A stretch of DNA of 64,000 bases from AP-15 sp963799085 (GTDB lineage: Bacteria; Pseudomonadota; Alphaproteobacteria; ATCC43930; CGMCC-115725). The DNA is taken from positions 1 through 64,000 of the forward strand of contig CAWCWA010000027.1 in assembly GCA_963799085.1 (NCBI GenBank). Reading direction: 5' to 3'. This document shows, in pieces, positions 32,437 through 40,880 of the stretch; position 1 is the stretch's first letter, and every line of letters starts with the position of its first letter. The notes below the pieces were generated by a model. It saw only the letters and a program-made list of their open reading frames with translations. It was not told the origin of the DNA and searched no databases. Both the position numbers and the translations under genes were made by a program.

Positions 32437-33381
32437 TCAGGCGGCACCCAGTGCCGCGAGGCGTCGCTGCGCGTCGAGCACGTTGGGGCCCGCCTCAGAG
32501 GCGGGGTTCAGGCGAAAATCGAATTCGACCGTGCAATAGGGTCCGTCGACGCCGAGCCGCGCGGCCTCTCCCTCGGCGCGCTCGTGCCCGACGAAGTCGC
32601 AGATCAGCGACGGCTTGACCGCGAAGACCGCGTCGCTGTCGAGATATTCGTCCGCACTGTCGAAGATGTGCGTCGTTACCGGCTCGAAGCCCTCCGCCGA
32701 GACGACGAAATGGATATGGGCGGGGCGCCAGGGATGGCGGCCGGTCGCGCGCAGCATCGCGCCGACTGGGCCGTCGGACGGGATCGGGTAATGCACCGGC
32801 CGCACCGTACGCACCAGAAACCGGCCCTCGGCGTCGCTGCGGAACTTGCCGCGCATATGGAGTTCGCCGCCGAGTTCGGTATCCTGCGCGTCGTAGAGCC
32901 CGTTCGACTGCGTCTGCCAGACGTCGAGCAGCGCGCCGGCGATCGGCCGGCCGTCGAGATCGAGCACCCGGCCGCTGACCAGCGTCGGCATGCCGGTCTT
33001 GTCGTGCGGCGCGATATTGCCGCCGGCCGGCAGTTCCGGCGCGCCCAGCCGATGGAACGGCCCGAACACCGTCGATTCCGTGGCGCCCTCGGGTTTGCGG
33101 TGATCGATCAGATCGACCACCATCGACACACCTAGCGTGTCCGAGAACAGAATGAATTCCTGTCGCTTGTCGTCCGACATCCGGCCGGCGCGGGTCAGCA
33201 TCTCGATCGCCTGAAACCACTCGGCCTCGGTCAGCTCGACCTCCTTGACGAAGGCGTGCAGGTGCCCGATCAGGCTCAGCATGATCTTGCGGAGCCGCGG
33301 GTCCGGCGTCTGCGCGAAACGCTGCAGCGCTTCGGCGGTGATGTCGTCTTCGGTCTTGTTGCGCGGCGCGGGCATCGTCAT
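32437..33381 (-). CDS. Intradiol ring-cleavage dioxygenase (hydroxyquinol/catechol 1,2-dioxygenase type)
   Basis: A 314-residue non-haem Fe(III) enzyme that opens an ortho-dihydroxy aromatic ring. It has the N-terminal helical dimerisation domain (ITAEALQRFAQTPDPRLRKI), FGPFHRLGAPELPAGGNI, and the four iron ligands: Tyr in GLYDAQD, Tyr in PVHYPIPSDGPVG, and two His in HPWRPAHIHFVV. Motifs and length fit the hydroxyquinol/6-chlorohydroxyquinol 1,2-dioxygenase branch slightly better than CatA, but substrate is uncertain. No maleylacetate reductase or regulator is next to it. Intact. Confidence 0.92.
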   Translation of the reverse strand: MTMPAPRNKTEDDITAEALQRFAQTPDPRLRKIMLSLIGHLHAFVKEVELTEAEWFQAIEMLTRAGRMSDDKRQEFILFSDTLGVSMVVDLIDHRKPEGATESTVFGPFHRLGAPELPAGGNIAPHDKTGMPTLVSGRVLDLDGRPIAGALLDVWQTQSNGLYDAQDTELGGELHMRGKFRSDAEGRFLVRTVRPVHYPIPSDGPVGAMLRATGRHPWRPAHIHFVVSAEGFEPVTTHIFDSADEYLDSDAVFAVKPSLICDFVGHERAEGEAARLGVDGPYCTVEFDFRLNPASEAGPNVLDAQRRLAALGAA

Positions 33382-33457
33382 TCTCCCTCAGCTGCCTCCG
33401 GACCGGAGGTATAGAGCAAAATCGCCAGCGCGGCATCGACGGCGACCAGGGGGTTGA

Positions 33458-34172
33458 ATGAGCGAAGAACGGCGCAACGAATTCGGCCAGCCGATCGGCG
33501 CTCCGGTGCCGGACTGGTCGCCGCGGCCGTTTCCGCCGCGCACGCGCGATCGAGGGCCACTTCTGCCGGGTCGAGCCGCTCGACCCCGAGCGCCACGCCG
33601 CCGACCTCTTCGCCGCCAACAGCGAGGACCGCGACGGGCGCAACTGGACCTATCTGCCCTACGGCCCGTTCCCGACGATGCCGGCCTATCGCGAATGGCT
33701 CGACGCCGCGGCGCGCCGGGAGGACCCGCAATTTTTCGCGATCCTCGATCAGCCGAGCGGGGCAGCGGTCGGAGTGGCGAGCCTGATGCGGATCGATCCC
33801 GCGATGGGCGTCATCGAGGTCGGCGGCATCAACTACAGCCCGCGTCTGCAGCGCCAGCCGGCGGCGACCGAGGCAATGTTCTGTTGATGCGCCGCGTGTT
33901 CGACGAACTCGGCTACCGCCGCTACGAATGGAAATGCGACTCGTTGAATGCGCCCTCGCGCGCCGCGCGCCGAGCGCCTCGGCTTCCGCTCCGAGGGCAT
34001 GTTCCGACAGGCGACGGTCTATAAGGGCCGCAACCGCGATACCTGCTGGTTCTCGATCCTCGACAGCGAATGGCCGGCATTGCGGCAGGCCTTCGAGGCG
34101 TGGCTCGATCCGGCCAATTTCGATGCTGAAGGCCGTCAGCGCGCCAGCCTCGTCAGGCTGCGGCAGGGCTGA
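33458..34172 (+). CDS. GNAT family acetyltransferase (RimJ/RimL-like), three indels
   Basis: About 237 residues when mended: MSEERRNEFGQPIGAPVPDW, ERHAADLFAANSEDRDGRNW, YLPYGPFPTMPAYREWL, AVGVASLMRIDPAMGVIEVG, LGYRRYEWKCDSLNAPS, AERLGFRSEGMFRQATVYKG and a C-terminal DTCWFSILDSEW. This is the RimJ/RimL-like GNAT group (YdaF/YjcK type), with the acetyl-CoA loop implied around INYSPRLQRQPAATEAM. The breaks near 33549 and 33964 each need one base removed; the one near 33885 needs one C added (AMFLLMRRVF). Substrate unknown. It is divergent from the dioxygenase, 76 bases away. Confidence 0.82.
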
Positions 34173-34825
34173 TCCGCAGCGCTGCGTGCCGCGGACAGAA
34201 CTCCAGGACCGGAGAAAGGGTGAAGAGAGCGATCTACCGCGCCGCCGGATTTGCGGGCGGGCTGAGGAACGTCTGATCAAGGGCGGGATTGGTTCGAATT
34301 GAGCAAATCCCTGCAGGCGCCGCTGCGCTTTGCAATCCGAGAAATCGCCGCAATTACCCGCTATAGTCGAAACAATGGTAGCCATAATCGCTCTGTGGGA
34401 TAATCAACGTATTGGATAAACCCCGTTGTAGATTCCGCTGCAGAAGCAGCGGAGCCCATGGTCTGCTCAACACATGCGCGAGTTGCCAGCGCCGTGGACG
34501 TCGGGGCCGATGCTTATTCGGAGGTTCCCTAACCGAGCAGAGGTCGTCTCGAAATAGCAATGATTATTTGTTATTTATTAGTGACTTACTGACGATGTCG
34601 GAAATTCTGTCAATATCTATAGGAAAGACTTCCGTTATCATTTGATCCACTGCGGTGTGCCGAAGATCCGTACGGAGTGATCGTGCCACCGTCGGGATAT
34701 CTTACAAAGCTTACAATATTTCTATCGGGCCTGGGTAGAAGTCACTGGCGGCCCGCCTGGGTCGGTGCTGGCACGCGCTTTGCCTAGACGGCATCGATCG
34801 GCTACCGTTATTGGCAAGAGGATGT
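34173..34825. other. Long gene-free stretch with an AT-rich core
   Basis: About 650 bases without a credible gene. The core, about 34340-34720, is clearly richer in A and T than its surroundings (for example around 34556-34660). A small hairpin (stem 34435-34441 with 34446-34452) sits in it with no T-run. The stretch ends at the second PEP-CTERM gene, so the right part should hold that gene's promoter. It may be a remnant of foreign DNA; no transposase or att site is visible. Confidence 0.5.
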
Positions 34826-35429
34826 ATGATGCGGATGTTGAATGTATCGCTGGCGGCCCTCGCGGCTACAGCATTGACGGCGGTGGCGGCGAGCGCCGCT
34901 CCGGTCACCTATGACGTTACCTTCAGCGCCTCGGGCTTTACTGCGTTTCCGGGCGGTTCGGCGCCCACCGACCCGGTGACCGGCGAGTTCACAATCACGC
35001 TCGACACGACCCAGACCTATTCGACGCCGACGACCGGCACGACGGCCGGCATCACCCTGAACAATCTGAATATCAACCTCGGTTCGCCGCTGTCGTTCAG
35101 CTACAGCCCCACCGGCACGAGTTCCGGACGAACTCTTTGTCGGCGGCCTGTTCGACGGCCCGGTCGTCATCCAGTACGCTCCGGCCACCGATGATTTCTG
35201 GCTGTTCATCGACAACTTCTCGACAAGCCCGACATTCGATCAGCTGGGCTACGTGCAGGTCGCCGCCGGCAACAACTACTACTATACGACCGGCGACAGC
35301 ATTACTTCGCTGACGGTAACCCCGGTGCGGACCCCGACCGTGCCCGAGCCGGCGAGCTGGACGCTCGTTCTCGCCGGCCTATGCTTGCTCGTCCATCGCC
35401 TGAGCAAACGCCCCGCAGCCGCAGCCTGA
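34826..35429 (+). CDS. PEP-CTERM exported protein (2), one frameshift
   Basis: About 200 residues. ATG 34826 follows an AAGAGGA site. MMRMLNVSLAALAATALTAV then ASAAP is a signal peptide; the mature part is a Thr/Ser-rich beta domain (FTITLDTTQTYSTPTTG, LNINLGSPLSFSYSP). The C-terminus is the sorting signal VPEPASWTLVLAGLCLLVHR followed by basic residues. One extra G near 35122 breaks the frame; without it TSSDELFVGGLFDGPVV reads through to the end. A strong terminator follows. Expected to be processed by an exosortase not seen here and to end up in the surface matrix. Confidence 0.82.
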
Positions 35430-35453
35430 GCTTCGGCAATATCCCGACCGCAG

Positions 35454-35477
35454 AAGACCGCCCACCGGCGGTCTTTT
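35454..35477 (+). terminator. Intrinsic terminator after PEP-CTERM gene 2
   Basis: A perfect 9-bp stem (AAGACCGCC at 35454-35462 with 35467-35475, loop CACC) ends in TTTT and lies 25 bases after the stop. Confidence 0.88.
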
Positions 35478-35584
35478 GCTTTTCCCGGCGCATCGCCGCG
35501 GACGGGCGCCGCGATCGCAAACGGTTGCGCAGCGCCGGGCGAAGGGGCTAAGACCCGCCGAGCATCTAGCGAGGGAGAAGCGGC

Positions 35585-37288
35585 GTGGCGCGCGGAGAAG
35601 ACCAACACAAAAACCCGAAATCCAATATCGAGATCGCGCAGGAAGCCGAGATGCGGCCGATCGGCGAGATCGCCACCGAGAAGCTCAGCATCCCCGACGA
35701 CGCGGTGCAGCCCTACGGCAAGACCAAGGCCAAGATCGCGCTCGACTACATCCGCTCGCTGCCGGAACGGCCGAACCGCAAGCTGATCCTTGTCACCGCG
35801 ATAACGCCCACCCCGGCCGGCGAGGGCAAGACGACAACGACGGTCGGGCTCGGCGACGCGCTCAACCTGATCGGCAAGAAGGCGATGCTGTGCCTACGCG
35901 AGGCGAGCCTCGGGCCCTGCTTCGGCGTCAAGGGCGGGGCGGCCGGCGGCGGCTACGCCCAGGTCGTGCCGATGGAGGACATCAACCTCCACTTCACCGG
36001 CGATCTGCATGCGATCGGTGCGGCCAACAACCTGCTCGCGGCGATGGTCGACAACCACGTCTATTACGGGCTCGACCCGCGCCTCGACCCGCGCCGGGTC
36101 ACCTGGCGGCGCGCGATCGACATGAACGACCGCTCGTTGCGCTCGATCATTTCCTCGCTCGGCGGTGTCGCCAACGGCTTCCCGCGCGAAGACGGGTTCG
36201 ACATCACCGCCGCCTCGCAGGTCATGGCGACCTTCTGCCTCGCCACCGATCTGCAGGATCTGAAGCGCCGCCTCGGCAACATCGTCGTCGGCCAGACGCG
36301 CGAGCGCAAGCCGGTGCGCGCCCTTGACGTCAAGGCGGCGGGCTCGATGGCCGTGCTGCTGAAGGACGCGCTGGCGCCCAACCTGGTGCAGACCCTCGAA
36401 CACAACCCGGTCTTCATCCATGGAGGCCCGTTCGCCAACATCGCCCATGGCTGCAATTCGGTCATCGCCACGACCTCGGCGTTGAAACTCGCCGATTACG
36501 TCGTCACCGAGGCCGGGTTCGGCGCGGATCTCGGGGCCGAGAAATTCTTCGACATCAAATGCCGCAAGGCCGGGATCTCGCCCGATGCGGTGGTCGTCGT
36601 GGCGACGGTGCGCGCCTTGAAGATGCATGGCGGCGTCGCCCGCGACGCGCTGCGCGAGGAAAACGTCGAAGCGCTCGAAAAGGGTTTCGCCAACCTCGCC
36701 CGCCACCTTTCAAACATCCGTCAGTTCGGCGTGCCGGCAGTGGTGTCGGTCAATCGCTTCAGCGCCGACACGCCGCGCGAACATGATCGGCTGCAGCAGC
36801 TTTGTGCCGCCGAAGGCGTCAAATGCGTCATCGCCGACCATTGGGCGCAGGGCGGGGCGGGAGCGGCCGAACTGGCGCGCATCGTCGTCGATCTCGCCGA
36901 GAGCGGGCAGGCCAAATTCCAGACGCTCTATCCCGACGAGATGCCGCTGGTGCAAAAGCTGCGTACGATCGCACAGCGCATCTACGGGGCCAGCGATATC
37001 GAGCTCAGCGGTACCGCGCGCGAACAGTTCGCCCAGCTCGAGGAGCAAGGATACGGCCATTTCCCGGTCTGCGTCGCCAAGACCCAGTTCAGCTTTTCGA
37101 CCGACCCCAATCTCAAGGGCGCGCCGAGCGATCATGTCATCAGCGTGCGCGAAGTGCGGCTCTCGGCAGGCGCCGAGTTTGTCGTGCCGATCTGCGGCGA
37201 TATGATGACTTTGCCGGGGTTGCCGCGCGTTCCGGCGGCGAACAACATCGAGATCGACGCCGAGGGCCGAATCACCGGCCTCTTCTGA
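35585..37288 (+). CDS. fhs: Formate-tetrahydrofolate ligase
   Basis: Makes 10-formyl-THF from formate, THF and ATP. At 567 residues it is full length. It starts at GTG 35585 after GAGGGAGAAG. Motifs: KTKAKIALDYI near the N-terminus, the ATP P-loop TPTPAGEGKTTTTVGL, LREASLGPCFGVKGGAAGGG, INLHFTGDLHAIGAANNLLA, and VTEAGFGADLGAEKFFDIKC. It is followed after one base by a 5-formyl-THF cyclo-ligase gene, so the pair feeds and corrects the one-carbon folate pool, probably for formate assimilation or purine synthesis. Intact. Confidence 0.96.
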   Translation: MARGEDQHKNPKSNIEIAQEAEMRPIGEIATEKLSIPDDAVQPYGKTKAKIALDYIRSLPERPNRKLILVTAITPTPAGEGKTTTTVGLGDALNLIGKKAMLCLREASLGPCFGVKGGAAGGGYAQVVPMEDINLHFTGDLHAIGAANNLLAAMVDNHVYYGLDPRLDPRRVTWRRAIDMNDRSLRSIISSLGGVANGFPREDGFDITAASQVMATFCLATDLQDLKRRLGNIVVGQTRERKPVRALDVKAAGSMAVLLKDALAPNLVQTLEHNPVFIHGGPFANIAHGCNSVIATTSALKLADYVVTEAGFGADLGAEKFFDIKCRKAGISPDAVVVVATVRALKMHGGVARDALREENVEALEKGFANLARHLSNIRQFGVPAVVSVNRFSADTPREHDRLQQLCAAEGVKCVIADHWAQGGAGAAELARIVVDLAESGQAKFQTLYPDEMPLVQKLRTIAQRIYGASDIELSGTAREQFAQLEEQGYGHFPVCVAKTQFSFSTDPNLKGAPSDHVISVREVRLSAGAEFVVPICGDMMTLPGLPRVPAANNIEIDAEGRITGLF

Positions 37289-37289
37289 G

Positions 37290-37876
37290 GTGGCGCCGGA
37301 CGAGGTAAAGGCTTGGCGCCGGGCGGAGCGGCAGCGGCTGATCGCATTGCGCCAGGCCGCGCCGCCGGGCGAACGGCATGAGCGGAGCCGGGCGATCGAG
37401 GCCGCTCTACGTGGGTGGTGGCTCGAAGCGTGGCCCGGCGCGGTGCTCGGCGTCTATTGGCCGTTCCAGGCCGAGTTCGACCCCCGCCCGCTGATCGAAT
37501 GGCTCACCGCGGCGGGTTCGGCCGTCGCGCTGCCGGTCGTGATCGACAAGCGCGGGCCGCTCGAATACCGCGCCTGGCGGCCGGGCGAACCGCTGGTCGA
37601 CGGTGTGTGGGGCATTCCGATCCCTCAGAAGCCCGATGTCGTCCTGCCGCAGGCGGTGCTGGCGCCGCTCGTCGGGTTCGATCGCGATTGCTATCGACTG
37701 GGTTACGGCGGGGGATATTTCGACCGCACTCTTGCCGCCCTGCTCACCGCGCCCCCTGGCGATCGGCGTCGGTTTCGAATTGTCGCGGACTCGAGACGAT
37801 CCATCCGCAGGATTTCGACATCCCGATGGATCTGATCGTCACCGAGGCCGGCATCCGGCGCCGAATGCCGGTTTGA
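37290..37876 (+). CDS. 5-formyltetrahydrofolate cyclo-ligase, two frameshifts
   Basis: Turns 5-formyl-THF, a dead-end inhibitor, into 5,10-methenyl-THF using ATP. About 195 residues. It starts at GTG 37290, one base after fhs. Motifs: an N-terminal basic helix (AWRRAERQRLIALRQ), VLGVYWPFQAEFDPRPLIEW, VWGIPIP, the signature LVGFDRDCYRLGYGGGYFDR, then AIGVGFELSR and the end DFDIPMDLIVTEAGIRR. Breaks near 37757 and 37790 fit one extra base each, and the total length is two over a multiple of three. The pairing with fhs supports the call. Confidence 0.88.
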
Positions 37877-37938
37877 TCTGGATCAACGCCGGCATTGCCC
37901 GGCGCCGCATCCTCGTCGCAGCAAATGCGGAGGAGACG

Positions 37939-38028
37939 ATGGCGCCCGGAGAGATTGCCGTTCTGACCCTGATCATCGGAGCATTCGTCGTTTTTGCAGG
38001 CACCCTGTTTTGGGAATCCCGCAGATGA
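37939..38028 (+). CDS. 29-residue single-pass membrane peptide
   Basis: A very short gene: an AGGAG site eight bases upstream of ATG 37939, then MAPGEIAVLTLIIGAFVVFA (one membrane helix) and TLFWESRR with a positively charged end. Short peptides of this layout are frequent in alphaproteobacteria and usually hypothetical. It lies just downstream of the cyclo-ligase. Too short for certainty. Confidence 0.5.
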   Translation: MAPGEIAVLTLIIGAFVVFAGTLFWESRR

Positions 38029-38063
38029 TGTCGGCATTAAATCAAGATTAATTTCATAAAAGT

Positions 38064-38073
38064 GTAACGTTAC
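38064..38073. promoter_or_regulatory. 10-bp palindrome GTAACGTTAC in an AT-rich gap
   Basis: A perfect inverted repeat in the AT-rich 38030-38150 region, between the 29-residue peptide gene and the 75-residue gene. The symmetry suits a regulator site, but no matching regulator gene is nearby. Confidence 0.3.
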
Positions 38074-38276
38074 CCATTGATTCGATCAGGCCATATTGAT
38101 GCCGTAAAGTATTTGTAGCATTTATTTTGCCGTGAATACCGAGGATGTATGGCCGGCTTGCCCAGATTTAACTTAATGGCTTGGCTGGCCTCCTCGGTTT
38201 GCGGCGGACCGTGCTGCCCGTCCTGGGAAGCTCGGTCCTCCCCAACTCGGAACGACTGTTGAGGAAATAGGCGAAG

Positions 38277-38504
38277 ATGACCTATCGAATCTCCTATGAC
38301 GATGGGGCGCCGATCTCGGTCAAGCAATGGCGCGGCCAGGAGACCCCGCGCAGCGAAACCTTTTCATCCGAGCAGGCCGCGTTGAAACGCGCGCGACAAC
38401 TGCTCGACACCGGCCTCCACCATGGCATTGTGGTCAGCGACGGTGTCGGCAACACACTGGCAGGCGTGAGCCTGCAATTGAGGCTTGGCTATACCGCGGA
38501 ATAA
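38277..38504 (+). CDS. 75-residue protein of unknown function
   Basis: Small soluble protein starting MTYRISYDDGAPISVKQWRG, with SEQAALKRARQLLDTG as a helix and VSDGVGNTLAGVSLQLRLGY at the end. Layout and sequence look like a small conserved protein with a single alpha/beta unit, but I cannot name a family. It has a good terminator directly after it, so it is a monocistronic gene with an AT-rich upstream region. Confidence 0.65.
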   Translation: MTYRISYDDGAPISVKQWRGQETPRSETFSSEQAALKRARQLLDTGLHHGIVVSDGVGNTLAGVSLQLRLGYTAE

Positions 38505-38518
38505 CTCAAGTCGGAATG

Positions 38519-38546
38519 AAGGGGCGGCGCACCGGCCGCCCCTTTT
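38519..38546 (+). terminator. Terminator between convergent genes
   Basis: A 10-bp perfect stem (AAGGGGCGGC at 38519-38528 with 38535-38544, 6-nt loop) ends in TTTT. It lies 15 bases after the 75-residue gene and 22 bases before the end of the convergent lipoprotein gene. It probably serves mainly the plus strand. Confidence 0.85.
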
Positions 38547-38567
38547 GCTGTTTGGATCCGCCGCTTC

Positions 38568-38808
38568 TCAATAGCGCGGCGGAGGCGGGGTGGTCGCGGC
38601 GCCGGTGATCGCGCCAAGCGCGCCGCCCGCACCCGCACCGATCGCCGCTCCCGTGCCGCCGCCGGCAACGGCGCCGATCGCCGCCCCGGCGCCAGCCCCG
38701 ATCAGGCCGCCGCCAAGTGCTCTTTGACCCGGATCGTAGGGATTTGTGCAGCCCGCCAAACCCAACACCAAGACGGCAGCGGCGATCGCTGTCGGGGGTC
38801 TTCTTCAT
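38568..38808 (-). CDS. Glycine-zipper lipoprotein, one frameshift
   Basis: A small lipoprotein of about 79 residues. ATG 38808 follows GGAG. Removing one C from a five-C run near 38795 gives an N-terminus MKKTPTAIAAAVLVLGLAGC, a standard signal with lipobox LAGC. The mature part, TNPYDPGQRALGGG then GAGAGAAIGAVAGGG, is a glycine-zipper membrane segment as in Slam-like or OmpA-associated small lipoproteins. It ends with PPPPRY. Likely attached to the outer membrane. Function unknown. Confidence 0.78.
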
Positions 38809-39112
38809 CTCGTCTCCTTCCTTGCAAAAAAAGCCGCCCGCGGACGCGGAGCATTGATCTCCGCTTGCTGAACACATCCTCCGGTGATTGGGTTCCGCAA
38901 TGCCGGGGGCTACCCGGAAAAGACCGGGAAAAGCAGCGCGCCGCTTCCCGTGTCAAAAATCGGGCATTCGCCGACCGATTCTAACAACTGGACAATATTG
39001 ATCGCGAAGGGCGACAATAGAAGCCGCGTCCCGGGAATTGGATGCCGTCGCCGTCGTTGTCTACCGCAGAACCGATGAACCTTGCCATCCGCCATCCGCG
39101 AAGAGGACGAAA
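38809..39112. other. Divergent promoter region
   Basis: 304 bases between the lipoprotein gene (minus) and the Tyr/His-rich secreted protein (plus). It holds their ribosome sites at the edges and presumably both promoters. No other gene or RNA seen. Confidence 0.45.
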
Positions 39113-39424
39113 ATGGCAATCGAAATGAAATGCCGCTGGCGGCAGATCGTCGGGATCGGCGTCATCGCAGCCGCGATGGGTTTCGCCGCGGCGCTCTCGC
39201 CGGCGCCCGCCGAAGCCCGCGTCTGGGTCAGCGTCGGTGTCGGGGCGCCGGCGCCTTGGGCCTGGGGCTATTACGCGCCGCCTCCTGCCTATTATTACCC
39301 ATATGCTCCGGTCTATTACGGCTACCCATATGCCTACCCTTATTATCGCCATCCATGGGGACGCGCGCATTATTATTGGCGCCATCCGCACCCGGCCCAT
39401 CATGGCCCGCATCGGCGGCATTGA
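39113..39424 (+). CDS. Secreted Tyr/Pro/His-rich low-complexity protein
   Basis: A 103-residue exported protein. ATG 39113 has AGAGG upstream. The N-terminus MAIEMKCRWRQIVGIGVIAA then MGFAAALSPAPAEA is a signal peptide. The mature chain starts RVWVSVGVGAPAPWAWGYYA and continues as runs of Tyr, Pro and Gly (YYYPYAPVYYGYPYAYPYY) to a His/Arg-rich end. Such proteins are common in alphaproteobacteria and are thought to be envelope or metal-binding proteins; the His-rich tail would suit Ni or Cu, but that is a guess. Confidence 0.75.
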   Translation: MAIEMKCRWRQIVGIGVIAAAMGFAAALSPAPAEARVWVSVGVGAPAPWAWGYYAPPPAYYYPYAPVYYGYPYAYPYYRHPWGRAHYYWRHPHPAHHGPHRRH

Positions 39425-39456
39425 CCGCGCCGTGGCGTCGCATCTACGGGCGCCGG

Positions 39457-40710
39457 TCAGCGCTGCAGGTCGGGCGTCTGGTTCCAGCTGCGTCCGTCGA
39501 GCAGACGGCCCGCGGCGCGGCGTCCGACGCGGACCATTCGCTCGCCGAACCCATCCTGCGAGGCGGGCGCGAATTCGCCCCACTGCTTGAAGAAAAACGG
39601 GACGCCGGCCTCGACGCATTGATCGCGCAACAGACGCAGCCAATCGGCCTGCGCCGGCCGCGCCATGGCGCCGATCTCGCCGCCGGCGACGACCCAGTCG
39701 AGCGGCGGCAATGCCGGGCCTTCGGCCGGCGACCAGCGACCGTGGGCATCGTGCCGGGAATGCATCCCGAGCAGCGGATCGAAGCGACCCTCGCCGAGCG
39801 GCATCGCATCCGGCCGGACCGGGCCGAGCAGTGGCTCGAAGCACGCCCAGCGCAGCGCCGCCGGTGTTTCGATGAGATCGCGAACCCGATCCATCCGGTC
39901 CTGGTCCTCGACCGAGACGCCGAGCCACAAATTCGGCAGCGGCCACGGCTTGACTCCGATCGGGCCGCCGCCCGCCGCTGAGTATTCGACCCTGGCGAGA
40001 CCCGCTTGCCAACGCCGTAGCGCCCTCGCCCGCCTTGCCGGGGCCGTGCGAGCATCGGGATGGGGAATTACGGGAAATGGCGGCGTCGACGCCTCGCCGC
40101 TCACCCACGCCGCCAACTTCTCGATCTCCAGCGCAATCCGCTGCGGCGTCCGCGGGTCGGCATAATAGGAGCGCATCCGCTCCGACCGCTTGGTCAGCAC
40201 CAGGAACCGGTGCCAATCAGCAACAGTGACAACCGCATGTACGCGATCAAGGACCGCAATCCCGAGATCGGCATGAAACAGGTCGGTCATCGGGCCGACA
40301 AGGACGCGCCGCGGGTCGCGCCGGAACAGCGGCCAGGAGAGCAGATCCTCACGAACCCGTATCATGCCGGTCCAGGCTGCGCCGCCGCGGGCCATGCGCG
40401 TCAGGCCGTTATAGCGAGCCCCCGCCTTGCCGCCCATGCGGGCCAGTTGCGCCACTACCCGCATTGCATCGCAATGGTCGCAGCCGAGACTTATAGGCGA
40501 GCAGCCGAGGGTTGGGTTCCAGGTCGCATCGTACCACTCCGCTGCCTCGGCGGCGGCTCCGCGATCCGGCATGCCGCCGTCGCGATCGCTCGCCGGCGCG
40601 AGCCACAACTGGCGAACGGTGCCGTACAGAGCGCCTGTCAACCAGCCGCTCGCCGATGAGGCGCCCTGTTCCCGCCGTTGAATGACCCGCGCACCGGAGG
40701 ATCCGTACAT
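39457..40710 (-). CDS. DUF5131 (phage Gp37/Gp68) family protein
   Basis: Up to 417 residues. It has the family's DATWNPTLGCSPISLGCDHC segment with a CX6CX2C cysteine trio, then RMARGGAAWTGMIRVREDLL, PRRVLVGPMTDLFHADL, WHRFLVLTKRSERM, LPNLWLGVSVEDQ, WVVAGGEIGAMARPA and VPFFFKQWGEFAP. The Cys trio and barrel-like pattern make it a proposed radical-SAM-like enzyme often found in phages and islands; no reaction is known. ATG 40710 is the longest start, but the domain begins near residue 47 (MPDRG, 40572), so the true start could be there. The upstream gap is AT-rich. Intact. Confidence 0.85.
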   Translation of the reverse strand: MYGSSGARVIQRREQGASSASGWLTGALYGTVRQLWLAPASDRDGGMPDRGAAAEAAEWYDATWNPTLGCSPISLGCDHCDAMRVVAQLARMGGKAGARYNGLTRMARGGAAWTGMIRVREDLLSWPLFRRDPRRVLVGPMTDLFHADLGIAVLDRVHAVVTVADWHRFLVLTKRSERMRSYYADPRTPQRIALEIEKLAAWVSGEASTPPFPVIPHPDARTAPARRARALRRWQAGLARVEYSAAGGGPIGVKPWPLPNLWLGVSVEDQDRMDRVRDLIETPAALRWACFEPLLGPVRPDAMPLGEGRFDPLLGMHSRHDAHGRWSPAEGPALPPLDWVVAGGEIGAMARPAQADWLRLLRDQCVEAGVPFFFKQWGEFAPASQDGFGERMVRVGRRAAGRLLDGRSWNQTPDLQR

Positions 40711-40880
40711 GACCTGCCTTGCCGGTTATTATCCAAATTAGACGTAAACTACAACTATATAATGTCATAGTTAACAATTCATATATTAATGGTTAACGGG
40801 ACGCCCGGCGATCGGGCAGCACAACGACCCCGGCGGAGGACGACCGATGTCCCCCGCCGACTTGCCGATCGTGAAACGTG
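40711..40880. promoter_or_regulatory. AT-rich region upstream of the DUF5131 gene
   Basis: 170 bases with an AT-rich core (40735-40800). It contains an AACTAT/ATAGTT inverted pair (40753-40758 and 40767-40772) and two GTTAAC hexamers. It must carry the DUF5131 promoter; I cannot name a definite -35/-10. Confidence 0.4.

Noticed and set aside
34281..34310. GGTTCGAATT as a tRNA T-arm
   Set aside because: The flanking bases do not pair and there is no acceptor or anticodon stem.
34412..34645. 77-residue frame in the AT-rich island
   Set aside because: No ribosome site and random-looking composition; treated as non-coding.
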